A stretch of DNA of 64,000 bases from Plantactinospora sp. KBS50 (lineage in GTDB: Bacteria; Actinomycetota; Actinomycetes; Mycobacteriales; Micromonosporaceae), in NCBI RefSeq assembly GCF_002285795.1, contig NZ_CP022961.1, positions 3,414,001-3,478,000 of the forward strand. The letters are read 5' to 3'. The notes under the pieces were generated by a model. It saw only the letters and a list, made by a program, of their open reading frames with translations. It had not been told where the DNA came from and searched no databases. Every line of letters begins with the position of its first letter. Positions within the stretch are counted from its first letter, which is position 1. The position numbers and the translations under genes were made by a program. Positions 25,544 to 33,192 of the stretch are shown in pieces.

Positions 25544-28500
25544 TCAGCCGGACGGGCAGGCCGCCACCGCGTCGGGGCGCAACGACCAGCCCGGCGGCGG
25601 CGCCGGCAGCGGGCCGCCCGGGTACGCCGACCGGCCACCCGCGGCGCCCGCCGCCGGGTCCGCGCCGCCAGCGGGAGAACCCGCGGCGGCGGCCGGGGGG
25701 CCCGCGGGCGAGTCCGGTCCGGCCAGCCAGGCTGCCCAACTCGGCGCCGGCAGCCCGGCCGGACCGGACCGCCGGGCCAGCCGCCGGACGAACCCGAGCG
25801 TGCCGGCCAGCCCGTGCGCCCAGGAGGCGCCGTGACCGTCGGCGTCGTCGCCGAACCGGGGCCGTCGGGCCGAACCACCGGCGCGCAGCAGCAGATGCCG
25901 GCCGGCCGTGGCCGCGGCGTCCCAACCCGGCCCGCCGCCGTCGGTCAGGGCCAGGTCCACCAGCAGGTTGCCGACCCCCGCGCTGCCGCAGCACTGTCCG
26001 GGTACGCCGATCCGGGGCAGCAGCGTCACGCACTGCTCGCCCAACCGGCCGGCCAACGCGCTCAGCGCCGGATCGGCCAGCACGCTCCCGCCGTACAGCA
26101 GGACCTGGGCCATCCCGGCGAGGCCCTGGCACCAGGAGACGGCCAGCGACGCCGCCCGCGGGCCGCCGGCGCGCTGGACCAGCGACTCGGCCCGGCCGGC
26201 CAGCAGGGCGACCCGGTCGGCCGCGGCGGCCCGGTGCGCCGGCTCGCCGGTGACCTCGGCGAGGCACAGCAGCAGTTCGGCCGTACCGGCCAGGCCGCGC
26301 GCGCGACCCGCGGACGGTTCGACGGCCGCGGCCTCGGGCAGCCGGTCCGCGGCGGTCCGGCCGGCCGGCGCCGGACCGGCCAGGATCGATTCGGCGCACC
26401 GCCGGGCCACCGCCAGGTGCGCCCGATCGCCCGTACTCCGGTGCAGCAGCAGGTGGCCCAGACCGACCCCGGCCGCGCCGGCCATCAGGTCGTCGCCCGC
26501 GGGCAACCAGCCGGCGCCCGGGACGACCGGTTCCGGGTGGTCCGGGCCGGCGAAGCCGCGGTCGCGCGCCAACTGGAGGAAGACGTCCACCCCGGTACGC
26601 CCGGCGAGCAGCCCCGGCGGCGGATTGCGCCGGGTCACCGCGCGGACCGTGTGGTGCAGCAACGCCCGCAGCGCGTCCGGCACGCCGGGCCGGTCGGCGT
26701 GCTGCAACAGTTCGAGACCGACGCCCGCCGTCCCCCGGTAGATGCCGATGTCGGCGCCGGCCGGTTCCGCCAGCAGCCGGCCGGTGGCCACCAGCAGGTC
26801 CGCCACCAGGTGATCCGTGATCTCCGCGGCCAGTTCCGGGCCGAGGTCCGGCGGCTCGGGCCGGCTCCGCGGGCCGCTGCGCCGCCGCGGCTCGGCCCCC
26901 GGCCCGGCGCCGGTGCCGGTGCCGTTGCGGAGGCCGCCGCCGGTGCCCGTGCCAGTGCCGGTGCCGCCGCCGGTACCCGTGCCGGTGCCGCCGCCGGTGC
27001 CCGTGCCCGTGCCCGTGCCGGTGCCGGTGCCGGTGCCGGTGCCGGTGCCCGTGTCCGTGCCGGCGCTGGTGCCCGTGCCGGCGCTGGTGCCCGTGCCGGC
27101 GCTGGTGCCGTGGCCGTGGCCGTGCGTGCCGTCGCCGGCCAGCCGGGCCGCGGCGGTCCGCATGGTGTCGTCGTCCCCGCTGACCAGGTCGGCGATCGCC
27201 GCGAACACCCCGGTGGGCCGGCCACCGCAGCGGGACCGGATGGTCTGCAACGCACGCCGGCGGGGCAGTTCCAGGTCGTCGTCCACGGTCACCGGGTGCA
27301 GCCCGTCGGCCGCGAACATCAGCACCATGCCGAGCGCGTGCAGGTCGTCGGTGTCCCGCGGCGGCTCGTGCCGGCGCTGCCGCGCCGGGGCGTACCCGGC
27401 GGTGCCGCCCGGCACGTACGCGCCCGCGTAGGCGGCCAGGCCGAAATCGATGAGCGCCGCCCGGTCGCCGTCGATGACCACGTTGCGGGAGGTGAGATCG
27501 CGGGCCACCACCCCGCGGCGGTGCAACTCCAGGACGCCGCGGGCCAGCCGGGCGGCGAGCCCGTCGAGGGTACGGCCGCCGCCGGGCGCCGCACCGGCCG
27601 GCAGGTACCGGCCGTGGTGCGCGACGTCGTCGACCAGGTTGTACGGTCCCACGTCGGTGGTCACCAGGAACTCGTCGTCGCCGTGCCGGAAGTGGTCCAG
27701 AAACCGCGGCACGTCGGGCATCCCGGTCAACGCCTGGAGCACCCGCCGCTCGTTGCGCAAGCGCAGACGGACGTCGCCGGCCTCCTCGTGCTCGTCGACG
27801 TGCGCCCGCGCCTGCTTCACCACCACCGTGCCGCCGTCGCGCTCGTCGATCGCCCGGTACACGTTGCCGCGCCCCGACTCGTAGATCCCGGCCACCACCC
27901 GGTAGTAGCCGCCCAGCACCGCCAGCCGGTCCACCGCGTGCAGGTCCACCCGCTCCCCGGTGAACGGGTCGATCGGGCAGGCCGGCGGTGCGCAGCGCAC
28001 CCCCGCGAGTCCGGCCGGCCGCTCCAGCAGCCCGCCGGTCAGCGCCGTACCGATCAGTCCGGGGCCGGTCAGCCCCGTACCGGCGGGTCCCGGGCCGACC
28101 AGGCCCGCGCCGGCCGCCTGGCCGCCGTCCGGGCCGGCGCCGAGCATTCCGCCCGAGCCGAGCCCGGCATGCACGCCCGGGCCGCCGATCGGGCCGTACC
28201 AGTAGTAGACCGGCGCCGCCGGATCGACCCGCCGCTCGCCCAGCACCCGCGGCGCCGGCTCCCCGCGCAGCAACTCGGCGAGGGACCAGCCCAGTTCCCG
28301 CACCCGGTCCGGTTCCGGGTAGATGGTGACCGCCTTGCCCACCGCCGCAGGCACGCTGTACCCGTCGTTCAAGCGGGCCAGCACCCGGGCCGAACGGGCC
28401 AACCGGACCGGGCAGCCCTGCGCCAGCAGCAGCGGCAACAACCGCTCCACCAGCGCGGGAAAGGCCACCGACCGGCACGAGACGTGCAGCTTCCAGCCGT

Positions 28501-28630
28501 ACTCCGGAAGCACGACCGCGCCACCTGGCACCAGCGTCAGCCAGGTGGCGTCGCACCGCAGCAGGTAGCCCGGCCCCCCGTACATCGCGACGGCGCGGGC
28601 GACCCGATCCTTCAACTCGGCGCTCTCCAT
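25544..28630 (-). CDS. Lanthipeptide synthetase, class III/IV architecture (lyase-kinase-cyclase)
   Basis: A 1028-residue three-domain enzyme predicted to phosphorylate, eliminate and cyclise a ribosomal peptide. The N-terminal region (about 1-180) fits the OspF-like lyase part (GYLLRCDATW, YGWKLHVS, PVYYWYGPI). The kinase-like domain (about 262-500) has VVVKQARAHVD, VVARDLTSRNVVIDGDRAALIDFGLA and a DTDDLHALGMVL segment. A Thr-Gly dipeptide linker (about 505-580) follows. The LanC-like cyclase (about 610-960) keeps zinc ligands SWCQG (Cys834) and CCG (Cys880, Cys881), plus SWAHGLAG. Retained zinc ligands point to class IV rather than class III. A Gly/Ala/Leu-rich insert of about 70 residues lies before the kinase. 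The precursor candidate ends 24 bp upstream. Confidence 0.85.
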   Translation of the reverse strand: MESAELKDRVARAVAMYGGPGYLLRCDATWLTLVPGGAVVLPEYGWKLHVSCRSVAFPALVERLLPLLLAQGCPVRLARSARVLARLNDGYSVPAAVGKAVTIYPEPDRVRELGWSLAELLRGEPAPRVLGERRVDPAAPVYYWYGPIGGPGVHAGLGSGGMLGAGPDGGQAAGAGLVGPGPAGTGLTGPGLIGTALTGGLLERPAGLAGVRCAPPACPIDPFTGERVDLHAVDRLAVLGGYYRVVAGIYESGRGNVYRAIDERDGGTVVVKQARAHVDEHEEAGDVRLRLRNERRVLQALTGMPDVPRFLDHFRHGDDEFLVTTDVGPYNLVDDVAHHGRYLPAGAAPGGGRTLDGLAARLARGVLELHRRGVVARDLTSRNVVIDGDRAALIDFGLAAYAGAYVPGGTAGYAPARQRRHEPPRDTDDLHALGMVLMFAADGLHPVTVDDDLELPRRRALQTIRSRCGGRPTGVFAAIADLVSGDDDTMRTAAARLAGDGTHGHGHGTSAGTGTSAGTGTSAGTDTGTGTGTGTGTGTGTGTGTGGGTGTGTGGGTGTGTGTGGGLRNGTGTGAGPGAEPRRRSGPRSRPEPPDLGPELAAEITDHLVADLLVATGRLLAEPAGADIGIYRGTAGVGLELLQHADRPGVPDALRALLHHTVRAVTRRNPPPGLLAGRTGVDVFLQLARDRGFAGPDHPEPVVPGAGWLPAGDDLMAGAAGVGLGHLLLHRSTGDRAHLAVARRCAESILAGPAPAGRTAADRLPEAAAVEPSAGRARGLAGTAELLLCLAEVTGEPAHRAAAADRVALLAGRAESLVQRAGGPRAASLAVSWCQGLAGMAQVLLYGGSVLADPALSALAGRLGEQCVTLLPRIGVPGQCCGSAGVGNLLVDLALTDGGGPGWDAAATAGRHLLLRAGGSARRPRFGDDADGHGASWAHGLAGTLGFVRRLARRSGPAGLPAPSWAAWLAGPDSPAGPPAAAAGSPAGGADPAAGAAGGRSAYPGGPLPAPPPGWSLRPDAVAACPSG
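26895..27130. repeat. Hexanucleotide repeat encoding a Thr-Gly linker
   Basis: Runs of GTGCCG/GTGCCC hexamers on the plus strand (GGCACC on the coding strand) extend over more than 200 bp with a few variant units. They encode a nearly pure Thr-Gly tract, with GTSA variants at its start, between the kinase and cyclase domains of the lanthipeptide synthetase. Confidence 0.9.
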
Positions 28631-28654
28631 CCCGAACGCTCCCGACCGACGGCT

Positions 28655-28822
28655 CTAGCGGCCGGTGGCGTACAGCGACGGGTCGGTCGCCGCGGGCCGG
28701 GGAAGGCAGTCGGCGCACCGCAGGCGAGCCCGTTCGAGCTGGGGGCCGTCGTCGAACGCGACAACGGGCTCCAGCGCTTCCGGACCGGCGTCCCTGGGTT
28801 CCAGACCGAGCGGTGCGGTCAC
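28655..28822 (-). CDS. Candidate lanthipeptide precursor peptide (LanA), 55 residues
   Basis: A GTG at 28822 with an excellent GGAGAGGA site six bases upstream opens a 55-codon gene that ends 24 bp before the synthetase ATG. The first 35 residues are leader-like: acidic and hydrophobic, with LEPVVAFDDGPQLERARL. The C-terminal 20 residues form a small core candidate: Cys36 and Cys39 (RCADC) followed by Thr46, Ser49 and Thr53. Thus two cysteines and three dehydratable residues are available, with the cysteines ahead of the Ser/Thr. An alternative start at GTG 29008, with a weaker site, would give 117 residues. The role is inferred from size, composition, ribosome binding site and position. Confidence 0.6.
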   Translation of the reverse strand: MTAPLGLEPRDAGPEALEPVVAFDDGPQLERARLRCADCLPRPAATDPSLYATGR

Positions 28823-29046
28823 AATGGGTCCTCTCCGGCCGGACCGGCCTGATCCCAGGAGGTCTTGTGGATCTCCGCGGACCGACGCGGAGTCCGGACG
28901 GTGATCCGGCGAGGCGGCGGTCCGACCGGATACCGGTGTCGTATCCGGGTGGACCGCCAACGCCGCCGGGCGTCGCCCGGGCCCGCCGTGGCCCGCTTGT
29001 AGATCCACGAGACACCCCCTAGACCGTGGATCCCGTAGGCTCCCGT

Positions 29047-29075
29047 ACGCTACCGAACACGTCCAGTTATCTCAA
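29047..29075 (-). promoter_or_regulatory. Promoter for the lanthipeptide operon
   Basis: On the minus strand TTGAGA (29070-29075) and TAGCGT (29047-29052) are separated by exactly 17 bp. This is the best promoter-like pair upstream of the precursor gene and would give a leader of about 220 bases. Confidence 0.5.
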
Positions 29076-29540
29076 TGTGCCGCTGTGTGGGTCGGAACGG
29101 TCATCGGCCGAGGAACCGGTTACGGAGATCCACTGGTCGCGGCCTTCCCGGGCCAGGAAGTTTGCCGAGGTCGCGCCGGGCGCCACCGCCAGCGCAGCCG
29201 CCACGTGCCCGTCCGCCGCGCGGCCGCCGCGGCACGATGGACCGTACGCGCCGGTAGACACGGACCGTCCGGGTAGGAGCCGTCCGGCCCGGACCGCCAC
29301 GCACAGATGACACCCCTCGGCGCATCGCCGACACGTCCCGTTACACGCTTCGTCGCGGGCGTACGGGGTCGGCCGTGCCGCCGTCCGCGGTCGAGCGGGA
29401 CAGACCCGGCGAACCCGACACTCCTCCCGGGTCGCCCGTCCGGCGCCGGCCGACCCGCGTCCGGGGTCCGACCCCTCGACACCGGAGCGCCCCCAGTGGA
29501 CAATGGCGGGCACACCCCCCGGAGCACCCCACCGGAAAGC
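29076..29540. other. Intergenic stretch without a supported gene
   Basis: Several overlapping frames exist on both strands, but none has a ribosome binding site or recognisable domain. I see no convincing promoter or structure here except that its right end merges into the CRISPR leader-like sequence. Confidence 0.5.
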
Positions 29541-29608
29541 GTGTGATCTTGCGCGGCAAAGTGAACGGAACCCGAGAAGTTGATCCGTAGCACCGCAGGT
29601 CAAGAAGC
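29541..29608 (+). promoter_or_regulatory. CRISPR leader-like sequence
   Basis: Just before the first repeat the base composition drops in GC (for example AAAGTGAACGGAACC) and ends with CGCAGGTCAAGAAG, which resembles the repeat-proximal leader end of actinobacterial type I-E arrays. This suggests the array still has its leader and reads left to right. Confidence 0.45.
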
Positions 29609-29697
29609 CCGCTCCCCGCACACGCGGGGATGATCCGAGTAGGGGTCTGAACCCGGGGCTCAGCGCCGACCGCTCCCCGCACACGCGGGGTGATCCT
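29609..29697 (+). CRISPR. Two-repeat type I-E CRISPR remnant
   Basis: Repeat 1 (29609-29637) contains the palindromic core CTCCCCGCACACGCGGGGAT and ends GATCCG, the standard actinobacterial type I-E repeat. Repeat 2 (29670-29697) is the same but lacks one A after the GGGG and diverges at its last bases, as terminal repeats often do. The spacer between them (29638-29669) is exactly 32 nt, the I-E norm. No cas gene is in the window, so the array is orphaned here. Confidence 0.85.
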
Positions 29698-29720
29698 TCG
29701 CCGGTCAGTGGCTCGGTGCG

Positions 29721-29799
29721 ATGGTCAACTCGTCTTCGGCGAAGTTGGGGTGTTGCGGGCGTCCGGACACCCCGACTTCACCGAAGACGAGTCGACCAT
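29721..29799. repeat. 33-bp imperfect inverted repeat (large hairpin)
   Basis: Arms 29721-29753 and 29767-29799 pair over 33 positions with three mismatches around a 13-base loop. The left arm begins ATGGTCAACTCGTCTTCGG. It lies 24 bp after the CRISPR remnant and 41 bp beyond the stop codon of the KDG kinase gene. It could be the terminator of the long uronate operon or a small mobile-element-like hairpin; it lacks a T tract. Confidence 0.85.
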
Positions 29800-29840
29800 G
29801 GTGAGCTGCGACGGTCGACTGGGTGCCGCCGCCGCGCGGG

Positions 29841-30947
29841 TCAGCGGTCGACGCGGGCGCCGCCGCCGCGGACCAGCTTCTCCACCTCGGCGAGGCTGGC
29901 CATCGAGGTGTCGCCGGGTGTGGTCATCGCCAGCGCCCCGTGCGCCGCGCCGTACTCGACCGCCAGGGCGAGGTCACCGAGTTCGAGCAGGCCGTAGATG
30001 AGGCCGGAGGCGAAGCTGTCCCCGCCGCCCACCCGGTCCAGGATCTGCAACCCGGGGCGGTGGGTGGCGCTGACGAAGCCCTCCGGCGACCAGGCTGTCG
30101 CGCCCCAGTCGTTGACCGTGGCCGTGTGCACCGTGCGCAGCGTCGTGGCGATCACCTTCAGATGCGGGTACGCGGTGACCACCTCCTTGAGCATCCGGCG
30201 GAAGTTCGCCGCGTCCAGGGTGGACAGATCCTCGGCGGTGTCCGGCACCTCGAAGCCGAGGCCGGCGGTGAAGTCCTCCTCGTTGCCGATCAGCACGTCG
30301 ACGTACCGGACCAGCCGCCGGTTGACCTCCCGGGCCCGCTCCTGGCCGCCGACCGCCTTCCACAGGCTCGGCCGGTAGTTGAGGTCGTACGAGATGATCG
30401 TGCCGTGCCGGCGGGCGGCGGACATGGCCGCCTCGACGACGTCCGGGGTGCCCTCGGCCAGGCCGGCGTAGATGCCGCCGGTGTGCAACCAGCGCACCCC
30501 GAGGGTGCCGAACAGGTGCTCCCAGTCGACGTCCTCGGGCCGCAGTTGGCTGGCGGCGCTGGCGGCCCGGTCGGAGACGCCGACGGCGCCGCGCACGCCG
30601 AAGCCGCGTTCGGTGAAGTTGAGCCCGTTGCGGACCCCCCGCCCGATCCCGTCGTAGGGCATCCAGCGCAGCAGCGCGGTGTCCACGCCGCCGGTGAGGA
30701 TCAGGTCCTCGACCAGCCGGCCCACCTCGTTGTCGGCCAGCGCGGTCACCACGGCGGTGCGCTGCCCGAAGCAGCGGCGCAGCCCGCGGGCCACGTTGTA
30801 CTCGCCGCCGCCCTCCCAGACCCGCAACGACCGGGCGGTCCGGATCCGGCCCTCCCCCGGGTCCAACCGGAGCATCACCTCACCGAGGCTGACCAGGTCG
30901 TACCGGCAGTCGTCCCGGTCCCGCGCCGTCAGTCCGGTCCCGCTCAT
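29841..30947 (-). CDS. kdgK: 2-keto-3-deoxygluconate kinase (PfkB family)
   Basis: A 368-residue PfkB sugar kinase predicted to phosphorylate 2-keto-3-deoxygluconate (KDG) to KDPG. Family motifs are present: the N-terminal VSLGEVMLRLDP, the glycine region WEGGGEYNVARGLRRCFG, and the C-terminal catalytic DRVGGGDSFASGLIYGLL with the catalytic Asp. The ATG at 30947 has GGAGG five bases upstream. The KDPG aldolase stop overlaps its start (ATGA), so the product is made next to the enzyme that cleaves it. It is the last gene of the minus-strand operon. Confidence 0.88.
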   Translation of the reverse strand: MSGTGLTARDRDDCRYDLVSLGEVMLRLDPGEGRIRTARSLRVWEGGGEYNVARGLRRCFGQRTAVVTALADNEVGRLVEDLILTGGVDTALLRWMPYDGIGRGVRNGLNFTERGFGVRGAVGVSDRAASAASQLRPEDVDWEHLFGTLGVRWLHTGGIYAGLAEGTPDVVEAAMSAARRHGTIISYDLNYRPSLWKAVGGQERAREVNRRLVRYVDVLIGNEEDFTAGLGFEVPDTAEDLSTLDAANFRRMLKEVVTAYPHLKVIATTLRTVHTATVNDWGATAWSPEGFVSATHRPGLQILDRVGGGDSFASGLIYGLLELGDLALAVEYGAAHGALAMTTPGDTSMASLAEVEKLVRGGGARVDR

Positions 30948-31570
30948 CCAGCCCTCCCACCCGCGCGCACGGCCGCCGCCGCGAGCGCGCTGATCTCGTC
31001 CCACCGGCCCTCCCGCAGCAGCGGGCGGGCCACCATCCAGGTGCCGCCCACGGCGAGGACCGCCGGGATCGAAAGGTAGTCGGCCAGGTTGGCCGCGTCG
31101 ATGCCACCGGTCGGCACGAACCGGACCGACGGGAACGGCGCCGACAACGCGGACACCATGGCCACGCCGCCGAGCCGCTCGGCGGGGAAGAATTTCACCG
31201 TCTCCAGGCCGGCGTCCAGCGCCATCATGATCTCCGTACCGGTCGCCACCCCGGGAAACAGCGGTACGCCCCGCTGGGCGCACCGGCCGGCGACCGCCGG
31301 GGAGAAGCCGGGGCTGACCACGAACCGGGCACCCGCCTCCACGGCCCGGTCCACCTGGTCGGGGTTGACCACGGTGCCGGCTCCCACCAGCAGTTCCGGC
31401 TCCTTGGCCAGGGTACGGATGGCCGCCTCGGCGGCGGCGGTCCGGAACGTCACCTCGACGGCCCGCAGCCCGCCGGCCAGCAGTGCGGCGCCGAGCGGCC
31501 CGGCCTGGTCCGCGTCGTCGAGCACGACCACCGGCAGTACGCCGGTCTCGGCGAGAACCTCGGCGATCAC
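30944..31570 (-). CDS. eda: KDPG / KHG aldolase
   Basis: A 208-residue class I aldolase that splits 2-keto-3-deoxy-6-phosphogluconate into pyruvate and glyceraldehyde 3-phosphate. The signatures are VEVTFRT (catalytic Glu), GAGTV, and the Schiff-base lysine in ETVKFFPAE, followed by FVPTGGI. Length is exactly typical. It overlaps the cupin gene by 4 bp and the kinase by 4 bp, completing the last two steps of uronate breakdown. Confidence 0.93.
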   Translation of the reverse strand: MIAEVLAETGVLPVVVLDDADQAGPLGAALLAGGLRAVEVTFRTAAAEAAIRTLAKEPELLVGAGTVVNPDQVDRAVEAGARFVVSPGFSPAVAGRCAQRGVPLFPGVATGTEIMMALDAGLETVKFFPAERLGGVAMVSALSAPFPSVRFVPTGGIDAANLADYLSIPAVLAVGGTWMVARPLLREGRWDEISALAAAAVRAGGRAG

Positions 31571-31875
31571 GGCAGCAGGTGCATCCAGCTGAAGACCAGC
31601 GGCTCGTCGCCCTCGCTGATCAGGTGGTGGTCCTCGCCCGGCTCGATGAGCAGCACGTCCCCGGCGGTGAACCGGTCGGCCCGCGCGCCGTTGATCTCGA
31701 TGGTGCCGCTGCCCTGGAAGATGCAGAAGACCTCGGGCACCGTGTGGGTGTGCGGCCCGGGCTCGTTGTGGGTGCGGAAACCGGGCTCGTCGTACCGGCG
31801 GAACCCGCCCCGGTCGATCTGCCGGCCGTCCGGGATGGCCGTGCCGACCACGTCAGCGAGCGTCAGTTTTCGCAT
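31567..31875 (-). CDS. Small cupin-domain protein
   Basis: A 102-residue single-domain cupin with metal ligands in order: PGPHTHTVPEVFCIFQG (two His and a Glu) and GEDHHLI (third His). Single-domain cupins of this size in pectin loci include KdgF, which opens unsaturated uronates released by lyases. That role would fit the two pectate lyases nearby, but sequence alone does not prove it. It overlaps the preceding oxidoreductase gene by 23 bp and the aldolase by 4 bp. Confidence 0.8.
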   Translation of the reverse strand: MRKLTLADVVGTAIPDGRQIDRGGFRRYDEPGFRTHNEPGPHTHTVPEVFCIFQGSGTIEINGARADRFTAGDVLLIEPGEDHHLISEGDEPLVFSWMHLLP

Positions 31876-33052
31876 GGGAACTCTCCTTCGGTGATGGGTG
31901 CAGGACCGTCCGGTACGGCGGCACCGCCCACGGCACGCCCAGCTCGGACGGTAGCGCTCCGCGCTCGGCCGCGGCCCGCAGCAGGTCCGCCACGCCGTCG
32001 ATGACCTGACCGGCGCCCTCGGGGTGCGGCCGGAGGTACCGGTCGGGCACCGGCGTGGGTACCGGTGCGGTGGCGAGCACCGCGAGCATCGCGGTGAACA
32101 TCCGGGTCCGGGCCAGCGGCGCCACCAGCGGTACGCCGGCGGCCCGGTGCGCCAGCAGGTTCTCCAGCAGGTCGACCCGGCCGGCCGGAGGGCGCCAGTC
32201 CGGGTCGCCGGGCAGCCGCAGCCGGTCCGTCGGATACTCCAGCACCGCGCCGCCGGCGTGGATCTCCCCCGGTACGAACGTGTCGGAGCTGAGCGTGACC
32301 GCCACCTCGACGGTGCCGCCGGCCAGGTCGGTGAGGCGCAGGCAGGCGGTGTCCTCCACCTCGATGTCCCGGGTGCGGTACCACTCCAGGTCCACCGCCA
32401 CCGGCCCGCGCGGCCAGCCGGTCGCGGCGTCGGCCACCGCGATCGACTGCATCAGCGCGTGCGCGAACGGGTTGGCCAGCGCGCCGTCGGCGACGAACCG
32501 CCCGTGCAGCCGGCGGCGGCCGGCCCAGGGCGAGCGACGCCAGTACGCATCCTGCCGCCACCAGGCGCCGAGCCCGGCGGCCAGCAGTGGCCCGCCGGTG
32601 TGACCCCGGGCCGCGGAGCCGTCCCCGCCCGACGGGGCCACCGCGGCGGCCGCGGCCGACACCAGGCCGGGCAGGGCCGCCGAGCCGAGGGCCTGGAACC
32701 CGACCTGGCAGGACCGGCCGGTCCGGTCCAGCGCGGCGAGCAGGTCGGCGTGCTCGTCCAGCGAGGACACCGGCGGCTTCTCCAGCAGCAGGTCCGCGCC
32801 GGCGGCCACGGCGGCCAGCGCGATCTCCAGGTGGGTGTGCGGCGGCGTACAGATGATCACCACGTCCGGCGCGGTGGCCGCGAGCATCGCGGCCAGCTCG
32901 GTGAAGACCGGTACGTCGCCGGGATCCTCGACCGGGTTGGTGTCGCAGAGCGCGACCGGCTCGACCAGACCGCGCTCGGCGAGCCGGGCCAGGTTGCGCC
33001 GGTGCGACCGGCCGTGCCCGCCCGCACCCACCAGCGCCACCCGAGCGCTCAC
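31853..33052 (-). CDS. Gfo/Idh/MocA-family oxidoreductase
   Basis: A 399-residue NAD(P)-dependent sugar oxidoreductase. The Rossmann motif VALVGAGGHGRSHRRNLARL opens the protein. The family EKPP motif (LLLEKPPVSS, about residue 92) carries the conserved Lys. The C-terminal domain contains DGALANPFAHALMQS. The GTG at 33052 has GGAG eight bases upstream, and that ribosome binding site plus start lies within a 60-bp unit that is duplicated upstream. Substrate is unknown; context suggests a uronate or a sugar from pectin side chains. Confidence 0.88.
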   Translation of the reverse strand: MSARVALVGAGGHGRSHRRNLARLAERGLVEPVALCDTNPVEDPGDVPVFTELAAMLAATAPDVVIICTPPHTHLEIALAAVAAGADLLLEKPPVSSLDEHADLLAALDRTGRSCQVGFQALGSAALPGLVSAAAAAVAPSGGDGSAARGHTGGPLLAAGLGAWWRQDAYWRRSPWAGRRRLHGRFVADGALANPFAHALMQSIAVADAATGWPRGPVAVDLEWYRTRDIEVEDTACLRLTDLAGGTVEVAVTLSSDTFVPGEIHAGGAVLEYPTDRLRLPGDPDWRPPAGRVDLLENLLAHRAAGVPLVAPLARTRMFTAMLAVLATAPVPTPVPDRYLRPHPEGAGQVIDGVADLLRAAAERGALPSELGVPWAVPPYRTVLHPSPKESSHAKTDAR

Positions 33053-33192
33053 CGGAACATCTCCGTTTGCGGCTGCGGGGCTGGCAAACCCGGCCAGCTC
33101 CTCGCGCTCACCGGAACATCTCCGTTCGCGACTGCGGGGGCTGGCAGACCCGGCCAGCTCATCGCGCTCACTGAAGTTTCTCCGTTCGCGAG
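33047..33192. repeat. 60-bp tandem duplication of a stop/start junction
   Basis: Unit 1 (33047-33105, 59 bp) and unit 2 (33106-33165, 60 bp) are about 88% identical, and a 27-bp partial third copy follows (33166-33192). Each copy holds, on the minus strand, an ACGGAGA ribosome binding site, a TGA or its equivalent and a GTGAGCGC start. The unit boundary is the natural overlap between the end of the DUF624 gene and the start of the oxidoreductase gene. Confidence 0.92.
33049..33171 (-). CDS. 40-residue micro-ORF between two coupled genes
   Basis: The GTG at 33171 overlaps the DUF624 stop, and the TGA at 33049-33051 overlaps the oxidoreductase GTG at 33052. The frame therefore bridges two GTGA junctions exactly. 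It encodes two versions of the same 20-residue unit (MSAMSWPGLPAPAVANGDVP, then VSARSWPGLPAPQPQTEMFR). Each start has a GGAG-type site. It is a direct product of the tandem duplication and would be translated by coupling; a cellular function for the peptide is not implied. Confidence 0.6.
   Translation of the reverse strand: MSAMSWPGLPAPAVANGDVPVSARSWPGLPAPQPQTEMFR

Noticed and set aside
21951-29015. A 2354-codon open frame on the minus strand
   Set aside because: It runs antisense to, or out of frame with, five well-supported genes. Its translation is Arg/Gly/Pro-rich with no domain; it is a product of extreme GC content.
29341-29684. Small ORFs containing GSSPRVRG and IIPACAGS peptides
   Set aside because: These peptides are translations of type I-E CRISPR repeats, a well-known annotation artefact.
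29721-29799. The large hairpin as a third CRISPR repeat or an attC site
   Set aside because: Its sequence is unrelated to the I-E repeat, and it lacks the conserved ends and size of integron attC sites.
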